Notes: generated by a model from the letters alone, not told the origin. Positions 33,228 through 42,788 are shown, counted from the first letter of the stretch. The stretch is DNA of 44,000 bases from Adiantum capillus-veneris (GCA_014529385.2 CM043947.1:104995811-105039810), one strand, 5' to 3'. Translations and numbers: made by a program.

Positions 33228-34507
33228 ACCATGAAGCTCTCATCCTGCAGAAAGAGGTTTTCTTGCCACAGGTCTACAGATGTAGTTGACCCCTGACCTG
33301 AATGGTTAAACCAATCCTCCACTTCTTTGTTACTTGTTGATGGTCTTAGGCTTTGTCTTATTGCTTGGAAGGTGGCTTCATCAGGTAGTGTCTCCTTCTA
33401 TTTTTCAGCTTTCTCAAAGCATCTTCGAAGGCATTCCATTGGATTGCTGGATGTTTCCATTGCCTCATCATCACTACTATCCTCTGAAACAAATCCACTC
33501 CTCTCCTATTGGACTCTGGAAATAATAGCCAGGGAGAAATCCTCCCTTAAATAAAAGACACTTTGCACATCATGTAAGAAGACATAGGTCCTGTCTCCAA
33601 TCTTGAAGTCAGGCACAGCAGGCAACATCATCTGAGCATGCTTCTCAGTGAAGTTACTGACATCCAATGGAAGTTTGATTTCTGTGGTTTTCACAGAGAG
33701 CATCTTACTTCTTTGTACTTCAATTGCCTCAACCTCAAGGTCGACTGTGTCTTCAACCTCCTCGACTTCTTGTATATGAGTTGTCTCCTCGCATTCTTCA
33801 TCTGGTGCTGCATCCTGCTCCTCTAACACCTCATCAGGATTCTGCATGAGGAATCCAAACAGGCTGTTCAGGTAAATCATAAATCCAAAGGCTTCCTGAA
33901 TGAGTTTGCATTCTTTTTGATGCAAAGGGCAGGCTGAATGTCGGCAAGAAGGTGGTAATTCCCTATACTTATTCAGTCCCTGTCCCTTTCCACCACAGTC
34001 ATTTAAATGCACAAGAGTCATAGTAGGCAGAACAACCCTCCCTACCTGCACCATCACTTCAAACTTATCTCTGTAGGACTGCAAGAAATTACTGTGCTGA
34101 GCTAACAGGTCTTCAATGTCAAACTTTGGATTAAACATAGAATGAACTAGATCAAACTTGTCCCCAGCACCACAAGATGCTGTAAAATCAAACAGCCTCT
34201 CATCAGTTGCAGTTGGGTCTTCCAGAGAAGACACATCCTCTTTGTCTTTACATTTAGCTGCACAGGGACTACTTTCTAGCACATCTGCATCATCTGAGAA
34301 GTCTATATTCCTCTTTCTTGTATTTTTCTTTAGAAGTACTGTACAGGGCACCACAGCCTTGTAGGGTGAGGGATCCTCTTGCCCTGGTGACCTCTCTGAT
34401 TGATCTTCACCAATTGACTTTTCTTCAGATATGTCCTGACAAAAATAAACAGTTCTTTTGGCAGATACATTAAGAAACTGAGCCTGCAAGGGTTGAAATC
34501 CTGGCAC
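32730..34507 (-). pseudogene. Convergent partner gene, unknown, two in-frame TAG stops
   Basis: The first exon starts MPGFQPLQAQFLNVSAKR at 34507 and continues in one frame to 33230, apart from TAG at 33506-33508 and 33398-33400. It then splices (GT 33229 to AG 33159) to 33158-32730, which ends KIEPSKS. Total about 570 codons. Visible features: a Cys/His cluster SCRHSACPLHQKEC, a long acidic stretch (EEVEDTVDLEVEAIEVQ), and a well-conserved-looking C-terminus (SPIVVFHNSMSQEG, then GGPVLPKSADKVILVDK, then GYTGGRAAYYYTY). I recognise no family. The tail-to-tail spacing of 63 bp with the four-exon gene suggests one two-gene element. It may be a host-derived gene instead, and the stops may mark decay or unmodelled introns. 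Confidence 0.5.
33188..33225. repeat. (GA)n microsatellite inside an intron
   Basis: This GA run makes up more than half of the 71-bp intron (33159-33229) of the convergent gene. Confidence 0.9.
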
Positions 34508-34575
34508 AAGCTCTTGATCAGGTTACAGCCTCTTCTGCCTACTGGACCTTAATCCTATTCATCAAGAAACATGAC

Positions 34576-34576
<1 letters not shown>

Positions 34577-34650
<74 letters not shown>
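34577..34650. repeat. (CT)n microsatellite
   Basis: Pure CT run that stands exactly at the 5' edge of LINE copy 2. Confidence 0.96.
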
Positions 34651-34651
<1 letters not shown>

Positions 34652-35501
34652 AGAAACTTGAGAAACTTGGAGAAACTTGAGAGGCAAGCGGATTGAGAAT
34701 TTTGGTAACTTGAGTCTAGTGGATATGTACACACATTGTAGGCAATTATATGAGCAAGAAAATACTGAAAAAATGCCATTTTATGGTTCACTCCCATGTA
34801 TGCCGTCTTTTTTTACTATTGAGGATGTATGCGGTGGGCTTGAAAAGTTGGCCACTCGCAAAGCGGGAGACTTTCAAGGTATCAAGCCGAAGATGATCAA
34901 ATGGACGGGAGATTTTACCCATGAGTGGATATGTGATATGTTCAACCTTGCACTTCAACATGGTATGCCTTATGATTGGAGTACTAATTGGGTTAAGCCT
35001 TTGCATAAAGGAGGGGATGTAAAGAATGTAAGCAACTACCGGACTATAATGATTGGGTCTCTTATGGCAAAGTTATTTGGGTGCATAATGGAGATGAAAT
35101 TGAGTGATTGGGCTGAAGAGAATGACAAGCGTGCAAAGGGACAAGCGGGTTTTCGTCGATGCCATAGCACCATTGATCATCTTGTCACTCTTCGTGTTCT
35201 CATGGAGGAAAGTCGGTTGAAAGGCAAGCGATTGTATTGTTGTTTTGTGGACTTTAAGAAAGCCTTTGATATGATTCCACGTAACAATTTGTGGAGAAGG
35301 ATGGAAGAACTCCATGTGACAAGTGAGTTTATGCTTGCGGTTTCTCGAATCTATGAGAAGGTGATTTGTCAATTGCGCATGGGAAGAGAAATTTAAGAAA
35401 TTTTTGTAAGCACTATTGGGGTTAAACAAGGATGTCCATTGTCACCAACTCTCTTTGGTCTATGCATCGATCAATTGGAACAAATGGTACTTGAATTTAT
35501 G
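34651..35501 (+). pseudogene. LINE copy 2: reverse transcriptase, 5' truncated and interrupted
   Basis: The frame from about 34677 encodes the N-terminal half of a non-LTR reverse transcriptase. It has WVKPLHKGGDVKNVSNYRTI (motif 0/1), GQAGFRRCHSTIDHL, CCFVDFKKAFDMIPR (motif A with catalytic Asp) and, after TAA at 35394-35396, GVKQGCPLSPTLFGLCIDQL (motif B region). The first 280 bp match LINE copy 1 (25520-25797). The 5' end coincides with a CT tract, and the 3' side is cut at 35501 by the gypsy LTR, so motif C (the Y-x-D-D loop) lies beyond the window, if it exists. The protein copies RNA into DNA at a nicked target. Confidence 0.88.
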
Positions 35502-37091
35502 TGTAACATTTAATGGCCTAAAATCTTATGTGTAGCGGAAATTAGCATGAACATAGTGAGCATTTCATTAGAGTTGATTCCTAATGAGAATTACAAGAGT
35601 GCTTGGGTGGAGAGAGCAACAAAAAGCATAACACCTAGTTAGATAGCATCGACAATACTTTCAAAAGAGAGAGCAATTAAGCTATTGACAACAGTTGAGG
35701 ACCGGATTTGCATGGAGCCGGTCCCCCCTCCAAAAGGCTTTGTATTATGGTTTCTCCCATCAAGAGAGACATTGTACAATACAATTCTTTGTGTTCCTTC
35801 AATACTAGCTAGTGCAATGAAGATGGAAGCTTCATACACCAAGCAAAACACTTAATCAAACACAACTTGAATTATCCCCGTTCTCAGACCCAAGACCTCA
35901 CACACCTTCGAAGATGGTGAGAGCTAGCAGGGTATGAGAGTAGATTGAGAGGAAAAAGAAGTAACTTACGAGAAAGAAGTACATCTCCTCACATAATCAC
36001 TCATATTAGCATAGCTTAGCTTAGTAATTAGCTTGGTAGAGAAGATGAGCATGCATTGAAGCTTGGCTCTTGGTTGGATTTGCATCAACATGCCAAGAGA
36101 GTGTTGATGTAGGCTTCTATCTCACAAGCTTGGAGTAGGTGATGAGCTCTCCATTAAAGCTTGGGAGGAGATAGAGTATTTTCCCTTCACACATGGTCAA
36201 GTGTGAGAGTGTGTGTGTCAATGCCAAGCAAAAATCAGCCCCCCCCCCCTCTCTTGGGCGAGCCCTAGCTGCTAAATAAGTCTGGCCTTTGCCTCATTGG
36301 ACCTCCCCAGGTCAAGCCAATAGGAATTAAGCAGCATAAGTGATAGCCTTTAGACATGTGTCCCCCTTTCCCCTTTTGTGAGAGCTTTAGGTAATTAAAT
36401 AATTAAACTAAACTCTCATTGGACCCCTTTGCCTCCTGGCCAATAGGAATCAGGCAAGCCATGGGGCTCCTGAATGCTCATTGGACCCCTTGGGAGACTG
36501 CCCAATAGTCTTCTAGGAGACTTAATTCTCATTGGTTTCTTTTATTAAATGTTTTTAAGTTAATTAAACTAGATTTACTCTAGCTTAATTCTCATTGGTC
36601 CACTTCAAGGGTCTTCCAATAGGAATTGGGCACACCTTGTGGGCATCTGGCCTAGGGAGCTGACATGTGTCCCTCATTCCCTTTGTGTAAAGGGAGCCTG
36701 TGTGTGTGTGTGGCTTTCTCTCTCATCCCCTAGCTTTGGGGCTCGCCCCCTCCCATGTAGGGATGTAGAAAGACTTTTAGGGCACACACAAAGCATCCAA
36801 TTTTCCCTAGGGTTGACCTTTGGACACAACCTTTGAATTTTGGAACCTTAGCATTTTGGAAGTCTTAATGGGCTGAACCTTAGGGTCTTTTTGGCCCATT
36901 GTTTCACATGGCTCTTTTGCAGATGGCCCCCCCTTTGGATCCCTATTTTCCCTCCTTTGGATCCCTACTGTGGCCGGTCTGCTAACTTAACCAATATTCT
37001 AGCTTTTTCTCCCTTGGCACTTCCCCACATTAAATGATCAGTTTAATATGAGAAAATCATTTAGGAGAATTAGATATTGATTATTATGACA
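35502..37091 (-). repeat. 3' LTR, complete, 1590 bp
   Basis: Minus-strand ends TGTCATAATAATC and AAATGTTACA (TG...CA). Its internal end is set by the adjoining purine tract and its outer end by alignment with the other LTR just after the primer site. The open frame 35639-35851 (70 aa), repeated identically in the other LTR, has no domain and is not called. Confidence 0.95.
36272..36629 (-). promoter_or_regulatory. LTR promoter region: CCAAT-box array and TATA-like site
   Basis: The sites ATTGG (36296, 36418, 36480, 36531, 36594, 36625) and CCAAT (36317, 36440, 36502, 36616) alternate, so that four ATTGG...CCAAT pairs face each other 13-22 bases apart. CCAAT boxes are bound by NF-Y in plants. 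In element orientation they lie upstream of TTATTTAG (36272-36279), a TATA-like candidate. The promoter assignment is inferred. The same array recurs in the right LTR. Confidence 0.55.
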
Positions 37092-37105
37092 TTACCTCTC
37101 TCTTG
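37092..37105 (-). promoter_or_regulatory. Polypurine tract
   Basis: On the minus strand TTTCAAGAGAGAGGTAA runs into the 3' LTR. The purine block AAGAGAGAGG would prime plus-strand DNA synthesis. Confidence 0.75.
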
Positions 37106-37449
37106 AAATCATAGTCGTCCTCGACTATGGTGTAGAGAAGATAAAGCATATGCATGAGTCCTTTTCTTAGCGGGTAGAGGATCCCTATGTTACCCTACGA
37201 CATCATTCCATAATGGATGACTAGTCCATTTGGCGCTTGAGAGCCTGAGGCTGCCGCAAGCATGTCTGCACATTAGTCCTATCAGTCTTCCATAGTAGAG
37301 TGACAAGTTCTACTTTGGTGTTTGGGAGACGTCGTCCCCACAAACTTGATCTAAGCATGCATACTACTTCATTTTTGTGCACAAATAAAGAAAAAGAGAG
37401 TCTTATAAGACAAAAATTTTTGTTCATTTTTATCATTTTGTACATTTGC
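37106..37449 (-). other. 3' untranslated part between pol and the purine tract
   Basis: No reading frame continues from Pol. Contains no recognised feature. Confidence 0.6.
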
Positions 37450-40400
37450 TTACTCTTGGGAAACATTGTAAGCATTGACAAGGTTTAGGTTATCCTTTAA
37501 TTGTATGCCTTGCATCCATCTAGCATCTTCAAAAGGATAATTCTTAAACTTAATAAGATATCGTCTGATAGTCTTACCGCCTCTTAATACCTTGTCTTCA
37601 TGTCGGAGAATGGACTCGGGCTGCAGCACCTCCTCGTGGTCCTCGATCTCCGGTGGGTCTTCAATAGTTGGTTCTTGAGGTGGCTCTCCTTTATAAGGCT
37701 TTAAGAGGCTCACGTGAAAAGCATTGTGTATGAGCCAATGATTGGGCAACTTAAGTTGATAGGCCATCTCATTGATTGGCCTAAGAATCTGGAAGGGACC
37801 ATAGTACCTTTTTGCTAGTTTAGCATAGTATTTTTGGTGGCCCGTAGGATTCTTGCCCGTCGTGTGCCTTAATCGAGCCTTGGGAAACTTTAACAAGACC
37901 CAATCGTTTTCTTTAAAGGCTTGGGCTCTTCTGTGCTTGTCAGCAGCAGCCTTTTGCCTTTGCTGTGAGATAGAGATAGCATCCTTAATCTTTTGGAAAG
38001 ATTCTTGTAGGTCTCGGCTATACTCATCTGCAGCGAAGATCTTCCCATGTACCTTAAGTAGCAAGGGACTTTTTGATCTTCCCTCAATTACCTCGAAAGG
38101 TGCTTTTCCTGTAGAAGTATGTACAGTGTTATTGTAAGCATACTCTACTAAGGGTAAGTACTTCTCCCATTGGGATCTTTGATCTACTTCCGTTACATAG
38201 GCTTTTAGTAGATCGAGAATAGTTAGGTTAGCTATTTCACTTTGGCCATCAGTTTGTGGATGATAGGCCGAAGAGAAGTTTAGCCTTGTTCCTAAATTCT
38301 CAAAGAGACCTTTCCAGAAATTACTGGTCATTCTAGGATCTCTATCCGACACTATGGACATTGGCAAGCCATGGTACTTGAAAATTTGTGAAATGAAGAG
38401 GGTTGCCATTTGATGGGCTTTGATAGTCTTTTTGACAGGTATAAAATGAGCTTGTTTACTGAACCTGTCTACTATCGTCCATATTCCCGTATTCCCATGG
38501 ATAGACTTAGGCAATCCAAAGATAAAATCCATGGATATGCTCTCCCACGGTGAATTAGGGATTGGCAAGGGTTGAAGCAATCCAAGTTGCTTCCCTCTAT
38601 CAAATTTTGTCTTTTGACATACCACACATTTGGAAACATACTCATGTATGTTCACTTTCATGGTAGGCCAATAGAAATATGTTTCAATTCCCTTTAGGGT
38701 AGACTGAATCCCTCTATGCCCCGCATATGGGGGAGCATGAGATTCATACATTACTTTCTCACGTAGTGAGTTAGTAACGCATAGTCTATTGCCATAGAGA
38801 AGATAACCATCTTGTAAAGTAAATGGTTCTTCTTTCTTCCCTAATGCAAGGGCTGAAATCACATCTCTAAAATCGGGATCAATAGCATACTCATCTATCA
38901 TTAAAGATAGATCATTGTGAGTTGCTATGGAAACCGCATTCACTCTCGGTCGTCTTGAGAGTGCATCGGCTACTTGATTATGCTTGCCAGCAATGTGAGC
39001 AATATGAAAATGAAATTGAGAAAGGAAATTTGTCCACCTCATTTGTTTGTCGGAGAGCTTGGTCTGCGTCATGAAGTACTTAAGACTTTGGTGATCCGTT
39101 CGCAGAATGAAAGGAGTCCCCAATAAATAGTGCTTCCATGAGTCTAAGGCATGTAGAACTGCAAGGAGTTCTTTTTCGTATATGCCTAGAGCTTGCTCAA
39201 CAGGGTCGAGCCTTCGACTCTCATAGCCTATGGCGTGCCCTTCTTGGAGCAGAACAGCCCCAAGGCAATCACCACAAGCATCATATTGGACCTCAAATGG
39301 TTTTGAGAGATCCGGTAGTGTAAGCACAGGTTGAGAGATAAGCTTTTCGAAAGCATTGTTCTCCTTAGCAGACCACGTATACCTAACATTTTTCTTTGTT
39401 AGGTCATGTAATGGTCCCGCAATTTGTGAGAACTTTTCTATGAAGCGTCTATAGTATGCACACATACCTATAAAGCTTCTTAGTTCATGAAGATTCCTTG
39501 GTTTAGGCCATCCTTTTATTACCTCTAACTTGGATGGATCCATTTGGATTCCATCTCGAGAGATAATGTGACCTAAATATTGAATCTCTTGCAAGAAAAA
39601 TTCACTTTTCTTTCGATTAACATAAAGTTTATTCTCTCTTAAAACTTGAAATATTACCTGGAGGTGTTGCTTGTGTTCCTCCAATGAATTAGAGTAGATG
39701 ATAATATCATCAAAGAACACTCCAGTGAAGGTTCGATGAGGCCTGAACAGCTTCTCCATCAAGCGGTTGAATGTGGCTGGTGCATTAGTCAAGCCAAAAG
39801 GCATGACAATGTATTCGTAAAGACCAAATGTAGTACGAAATGCGGTCTTTACAATGTCTTGATCAACTATCCTTATTTGATGGTAGCCACTTTTTAGGTC
39901 AATCCTACTGAAGTAGGTCGATCCTTGTAGCTTATCAAATAGGTCTTCTACCCGTGGAACGGGAAACCTATTCTTGATAGTGATCCTATTTAGTGCTCTA
40001 TAGTCGACACACATACGATATGTGCCGTCTTTCTTTTGCACTAATAGCACAGGTGAGCAAAATGGAGATGAGCTAGGCCTAACCATGCCCTTCTCAACTA
40101 AGTCATGCACTTGCCACATAATCTCCTCTTGTTGAGCTTGAGAAACTCTATAAGGAGGTTTGTTAGGCGGTGAACTTCCTGGAAGAAGTTCAATTGCATG
40201 GTCGTCATTACCTCGTTTAGGAGGTAGCTCACAAGGGATGTCGTCAATAAAAACATCTTGAAACCCCTTGAGAAAATTGGATAACTCTAATTCCTTTTGG
40301 TTGCTTTTATTTTCTTTTGTTAAAGCATTAGGTTCATTTTGAGAATCTTTAACAAAAATCATGTACACGGAAATAGAGCTCTTTATTGACTTGTTGAAAG

Positions 40401-41097
40401 CTGGTGTATGTACAATGGGGATGGTGTTACCCATCTCCCTAGCATCTATATACATGTCCTTTTCCCTGAACTTAAAGGAGATTCTCCTTTCAGGAAATTT
40501 AACATGGGCAGCCAGGCGGTCAAACCATGGTGCCCCTAGGATTACATCCTCATGCTTGAGAGGAGAGATAAAGAAGTCCTCTTTGTCCACATAGCCTTGG
40601 ACATGAAGCCTCAATTTCCCGATTAAGGGAGTGACTGAAGCTTCTTGCCCCTTGAAGGCACTGTCTGCGGGTAGGATATCTCCCATCTCGTAGGATTGTA
40701 TGCCTAGCTTGGTGGCTAGCTCCATAGATATAAAATTGTGAGTAGAACCAAGGTCAAAGAGAATAAAAGCATCATGTTCTCTTACCTTTCCCCAAGCATG
40801 GCATAGAGGAGATCCTTTGTGGTGAGTTTGGTGAATCTCCTCCTCTTGGATTTCAACCAAAGAAGCTCTAGGAGGATCTTGGCGGTTGTTCTTTTGGGGA
40901 CAAGCGCGGTACGCATGCCCTTGTTCGCCGCACTTGAAACACCGGTTATCTTTACGATAACGCTCAAGCTCTTCAGGAGAGAGTTTATTCTTTCCTTTGT
41001 AAACTCCCTTCTCTTTAGCTTTGTTGGAATTGCCCTTAGGAGACTTTTGGACATTGTCCTTCCCCTTAGGCTCATTGGAACCCTTGTTTTCGGGGGC
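37450..41097 (-). CDS. Pol polyprotein with zinc knuckle, chromovirus-like
   Basis: Open from just after two TAA codons (41103-41098) to 37450. It begins with the nucleocapsid zinc knuckle C-F-K-C-G-E-Q-G-H-A-Y-R-A-C. Counting from the Val at 40857 as residue 2, protease has FDLGSTHNF at 36 (D-L-G instead of the usual D-S/T-G). Reverse transcriptase has VDYRALN at 285 and FFDDIIIYS at 382. RNase H has Asp 527, a Glu near 564 and Asp 589. Integrase has the H-H-C-C finger (CVVCQK at 745), Asp 778, Asp 839 and Glu 875. A chromodomain-like C-terminus follows (PESILRHEDK, YLIKFKNYPFEDARW). It copies and inserts the element; chromodomains target integration to modified histones. All catalytic residues are present. 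Confidence 0.96.
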   Translation of the reverse strand, partial: APENKGSNEPKGKDNVQKSPKGNSNKAKEKGVYKGKNKLSPEELERYRKDNRCFKCGEQGHAYRACPQKNNRQDPPRASLVEIQEEEIHQTHHKGSPLCHAWGKVREHDAFILFDLGSTHNFISMELATKLGIQSYEMGDILPADSAFKGQEASVTPLIGKLRLHVQGYVDKEDFFISPLKHEDVILGAPWFDRLAAHVKFPERRISFKFREKDMYIDAREMGNTIPIVHTPAFNKSIKSSISVYMIFVKDSQNEPNALTKENKSNQKELELSNFLKGFQDVFIDDIPCELPPKRGNDDHAIELLPGSSPPNKPPYRVSQAQQEEIMWQVHDLVEKGMVRPSSSPFCSPVLLVQKKDGTYRMCVDYRALNRITIKNRFPVPRVEDLFDKLQGSTYFSRIDLKSGYHQIRIVDQDIVKTAFRTTFGLYEYIVMPFGLTNAPATFNRLMEKLFRPHRTFTGVFFDDIIIYSNSLEEHKQHLQVIFQVLRENKLYVNRKKSEFFLQEIQYLGHIISRDGIQMDPSKLEVIKGWPKPRNLHELRSFIGMCAYYRRFIEKFSQIAGPLHDLTKKNVRYTWSAKENNAFEKLISQPVLTLPDLSKPFEVQYDACGDCLGAVLLQEGHAIGYESRRLDPVEQALGIYEKELLAVLHALDSWKHYLLGTPFILRTDHQSLKYFMTQTKLSDKQMRWTNFLSQFHFHIAHIAGKHNQVADALSRRPRVNAVSIATHNDLSLMIDEYAIDPDFRDVISALALGKKEEPFTLQDGYLLYGNRLCVTNSLREKVMYESHAPPYAGHRGIQSTLKGIETYFYWPTMKVNIHEYVSKCVVCQKTKFDRGKQLGLLQPLPIPNSPWESISMDFIFGLPKSIHGNTGIWTIVDRFSKQAHFIPVKKTIKAHQMATLFISQIFKYHGLPMSIVSDRDPRMTSNFWKGLFENLGTRLNFSSAYHPQTDGQSEIANLTILDLLKAYVTEVDQRSQWEKYLPLVEYAYNNTVHTSTGKAPFEVIEGRSKSPLLLKVHGKIFAADEYSRDLQESFQKIKDAISISQQRQKAAADKHRRAQAFKENDWVLLKFPKARLRHTTGKNPTGHQKYYAKLAKRYYGPFQILRPINEMAYQLKLPNHWLIHNAFHVSLLKPYKGEPPQEPTIEDPPEIEDHEEVLQPESILRHEDKVLRGGKTIRRYLIKFKNYPFEDARWMQGIQLKDNLNLVNAYNVSQE

Positions 41098-42386
41098 TTA
41101 TTATTTCTTTTACCCCCCGTTTGGAAATTGATTCGCGAGGCCACCATAGTATGGTGTATTACCGCCGATATGGTACGTGGCCTTTGGGAGTTGACATACT
41201 CCGCCATTTCTTCGGTTAAGCCCGCACAAAATTGTTGCTTTTGCTCTCCAAAATCCAACTTTTTGAAGACAGTGGCTTTGAGTTGTAGGTCCCAAAACTT
41301 GTCTACATATTTGTGGATGGATTCATTGGGAGAGAGCTTTAAGCTTCGCCATTCGGTGAGTACTTTGTCTTTGGCATCGGTGGCCAAAAACTGCTTCATA
41401 ATGGAAGCTCTTAAAGCCTTCCATGTTCGTGGAGCTTCACCGTTGGCTCGTAGGCTAGACCACCATTGTTTGGCGGACTTTTGAAAGTTCATAGCTACAT
41501 GGCGTAGCTTAGAGGACTCCGTGAAGCCCTCATCTCCAAACGCCGCATCGAATTGCTGGATAAAGGCCAAAACTTTGTCTGTAGCACCGAAGGTGCCATC
41601 ATAGGTAAGGAAAGAGATGCTCTTCCCTCCCTCTTTGAATTTCTTCAGCTTGGACGACCTCTTCCATGCGGCATAGGATTTCCTATGGCCTCTTCTTTTT
41701 GATGGTTCAAAAGTTGCACCATCACTTTCTTCAGAAGATGAAGAATTTGAAGAAGGTGGAGAAGAGGGTGACCTCTTTCTCGCCTTTTTCTTGTCTTGAT
41801 CTTTGTCGTCTTCACCATAGCTTTCATAAGAGGAAGAGGATGAAGAAGATGGAGAAGAGGGTGTCCTCTTTCTCGCCTTTTTCTTCTCTTGCTTTTTATC
41901 ATCCCTCTTTGAATTATGGCGTGGAGAAGAGTGTGATGGTCTTCTCCGCTTTGGTGGTGATGGAGAGCGTTTAGCCCGCCGTCTTCGTGGAGCCATCTCC
42001 GCCGAGGTGGCGGGAGACTCGCTTCTTTCTCGTTCCTTCGGTGGAGGCTCTTGAGTTCTCCTTTGGGAAGGAGATGCATCATCAAGAAGTAAGTTCTTGA
42101 GCCCTTCATATGGATTCTCTTCTTCTTCCCGAATCGGAGAGAGACCTCTTTTGGTAGTCTCACAAGGAGGCTTCCTAGGTGTTCTCTCGTCATGGTGATG
42201 AGCTTGGAGAATCCCGTGAGCACGGAGCTGCCGTTGCACTTCACTTTGGAGAGATGGATTGCCCATGGCTTGTTGAAGCCTAGAAACAAGATAATTAACA
42301 AGCATTGAAGCATCATTAGCAGCTTGCTCATGAGCAAAATCAAAGTTATCAACATTAATTTCACTCTCTTTAATATTGTCAGCCAT
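40782..42386 (-). CDS. Gag protein, likely frameshifted near its C-terminus
   Basis: Starts MADNIKESEINVDNFDF at 42386. Residues about 120-240 form an Arg/Ser-rich basic region with an internal duplication (KKKARKRTPSSPSSSS and KKKARKRSPSSPPSSN). Residues about 255-425 are the capsid (Retrotrans_gag) with FQKSAKQWWSSLRANGEAPR and a helical tail. From about residue 430 the translation turns into Lys/Arg/Leu-rich noise, while the zinc knuckle expected next sits in the pol frame. So the last 100 codons are probably out of frame, and the real Gag joins Pol at a C-run at 41092-41096. Gag forms the particle that packages the RNA. Confidence 0.92.
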   Translation of the reverse strand: MADNIKESEINVDNFDFAHEQAANDASMLVNYLVSRLQQAMGNPSLQSEVQRQLRAHGILQAHHHDERTPRKPPCETTKRGLSPIREEEENPYEGLKNLLLDDASPSQRRTQEPPPKERERSESPATSAEMAPRRRRAKRSPSPPKRRRPSHSSPRHNSKRDDKKQEKKKARKRTPSSPSSSSSSSYESYGEDDKDQDKKKARKRSPSSPPSSNSSSSEESDGATFEPSKRRGHRKSYAAWKRSSKLKKFKEGGKSISFLTYDGTFGATDKVLAFIQQFDAAFGDEGFTESSKLRHVAMNFQKSAKQWWSSLRANGEAPRTWKALRASIMKQFLATDAKDKVLTEWRSLKLSPNESIHKYVDKFWDLQLKATVFKKLDFGEQKQQFCAGLTEEMAEYVNSQRPRTISAVIHHTMVASRINFQTGGKRNNKPPKTRVPMSLRGRTMSKSLLRAIPTKLKRREFTKERINSLLKSLSVIVKITGVSSAANKGMRTALVPKRTTAKILLELLWLKSKRRRFTKLTTKDLLYAMLGER

Positions 42387-42788
42387 TCTAACAACTTTTA
42401 GGTGTAAACTTTTTAGGTGTACTTTGGCACTTCAAGCCCTAGTTGCTACTCCTCTTTACCCCTTTAGAAAAAGCACTCAAGCTACTGTACCCGCGGCTCG
42501 AATACCATTAATTGCAAGGAATAGAAGAGAGGGTCTTTCGACACCAAAACAGCACCGGCTCCTGTCAAGCTTCTAATAGCTCAATAGTGGTTAAGCCGTA
42601 GGCAAGCCCCGTAGGACTCCACTATTAAGACCATAGCTCTCGACGGTGATGCCCCGTTAACTGCACAAAGGCAGGCGCACTGCAAGGCTGAAAAATCCCT
42701 ATTCTACTTATTCACAGGCAATTAATAATACCAACCATTTGTAGCTAGCTTGAGGACCTCCCTTCTTGAGCAAGAAAAGAGAAACCTT
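42387..42788 (-). other. Leader between primer site and gag
   Basis: About 400 bp of 5' untranslated leader, with no long frame in sense orientation. Probable dimerisation or packaging signals cannot be identified by eye. Confidence 0.7.

Noticed and set aside
29817-34575. Terminal inverted repeats enclosing the two-gene unit
   Set aside because: I compared the flanks near 29.62-29.80 kb and 34.51-34.58 kb by eye and found only CT-rich coincidences, so no element boundary is claimed.
35639-35851. 70-aa ORF repeated identically at 42941-43153
   Set aside because: It lies inside the two LTRs and is identical only because the LTRs are; no domain or start context supports a gene.
37853-38137. 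Plus-strand frames inside the Pol region (also 39138-39323, 40361-40594, 40819-41484)
   Set aside because: They are antisense shadows of Gag and Pol, which have clear domains on the minus strand.
41108-41118. G-GGG-GGT slippery heptamer in gag as a programmed frameshift site
   Set aside because: A minus-one shift there would run straight into TAA codons in the pol frame, so it cannot produce Gag-Pol.
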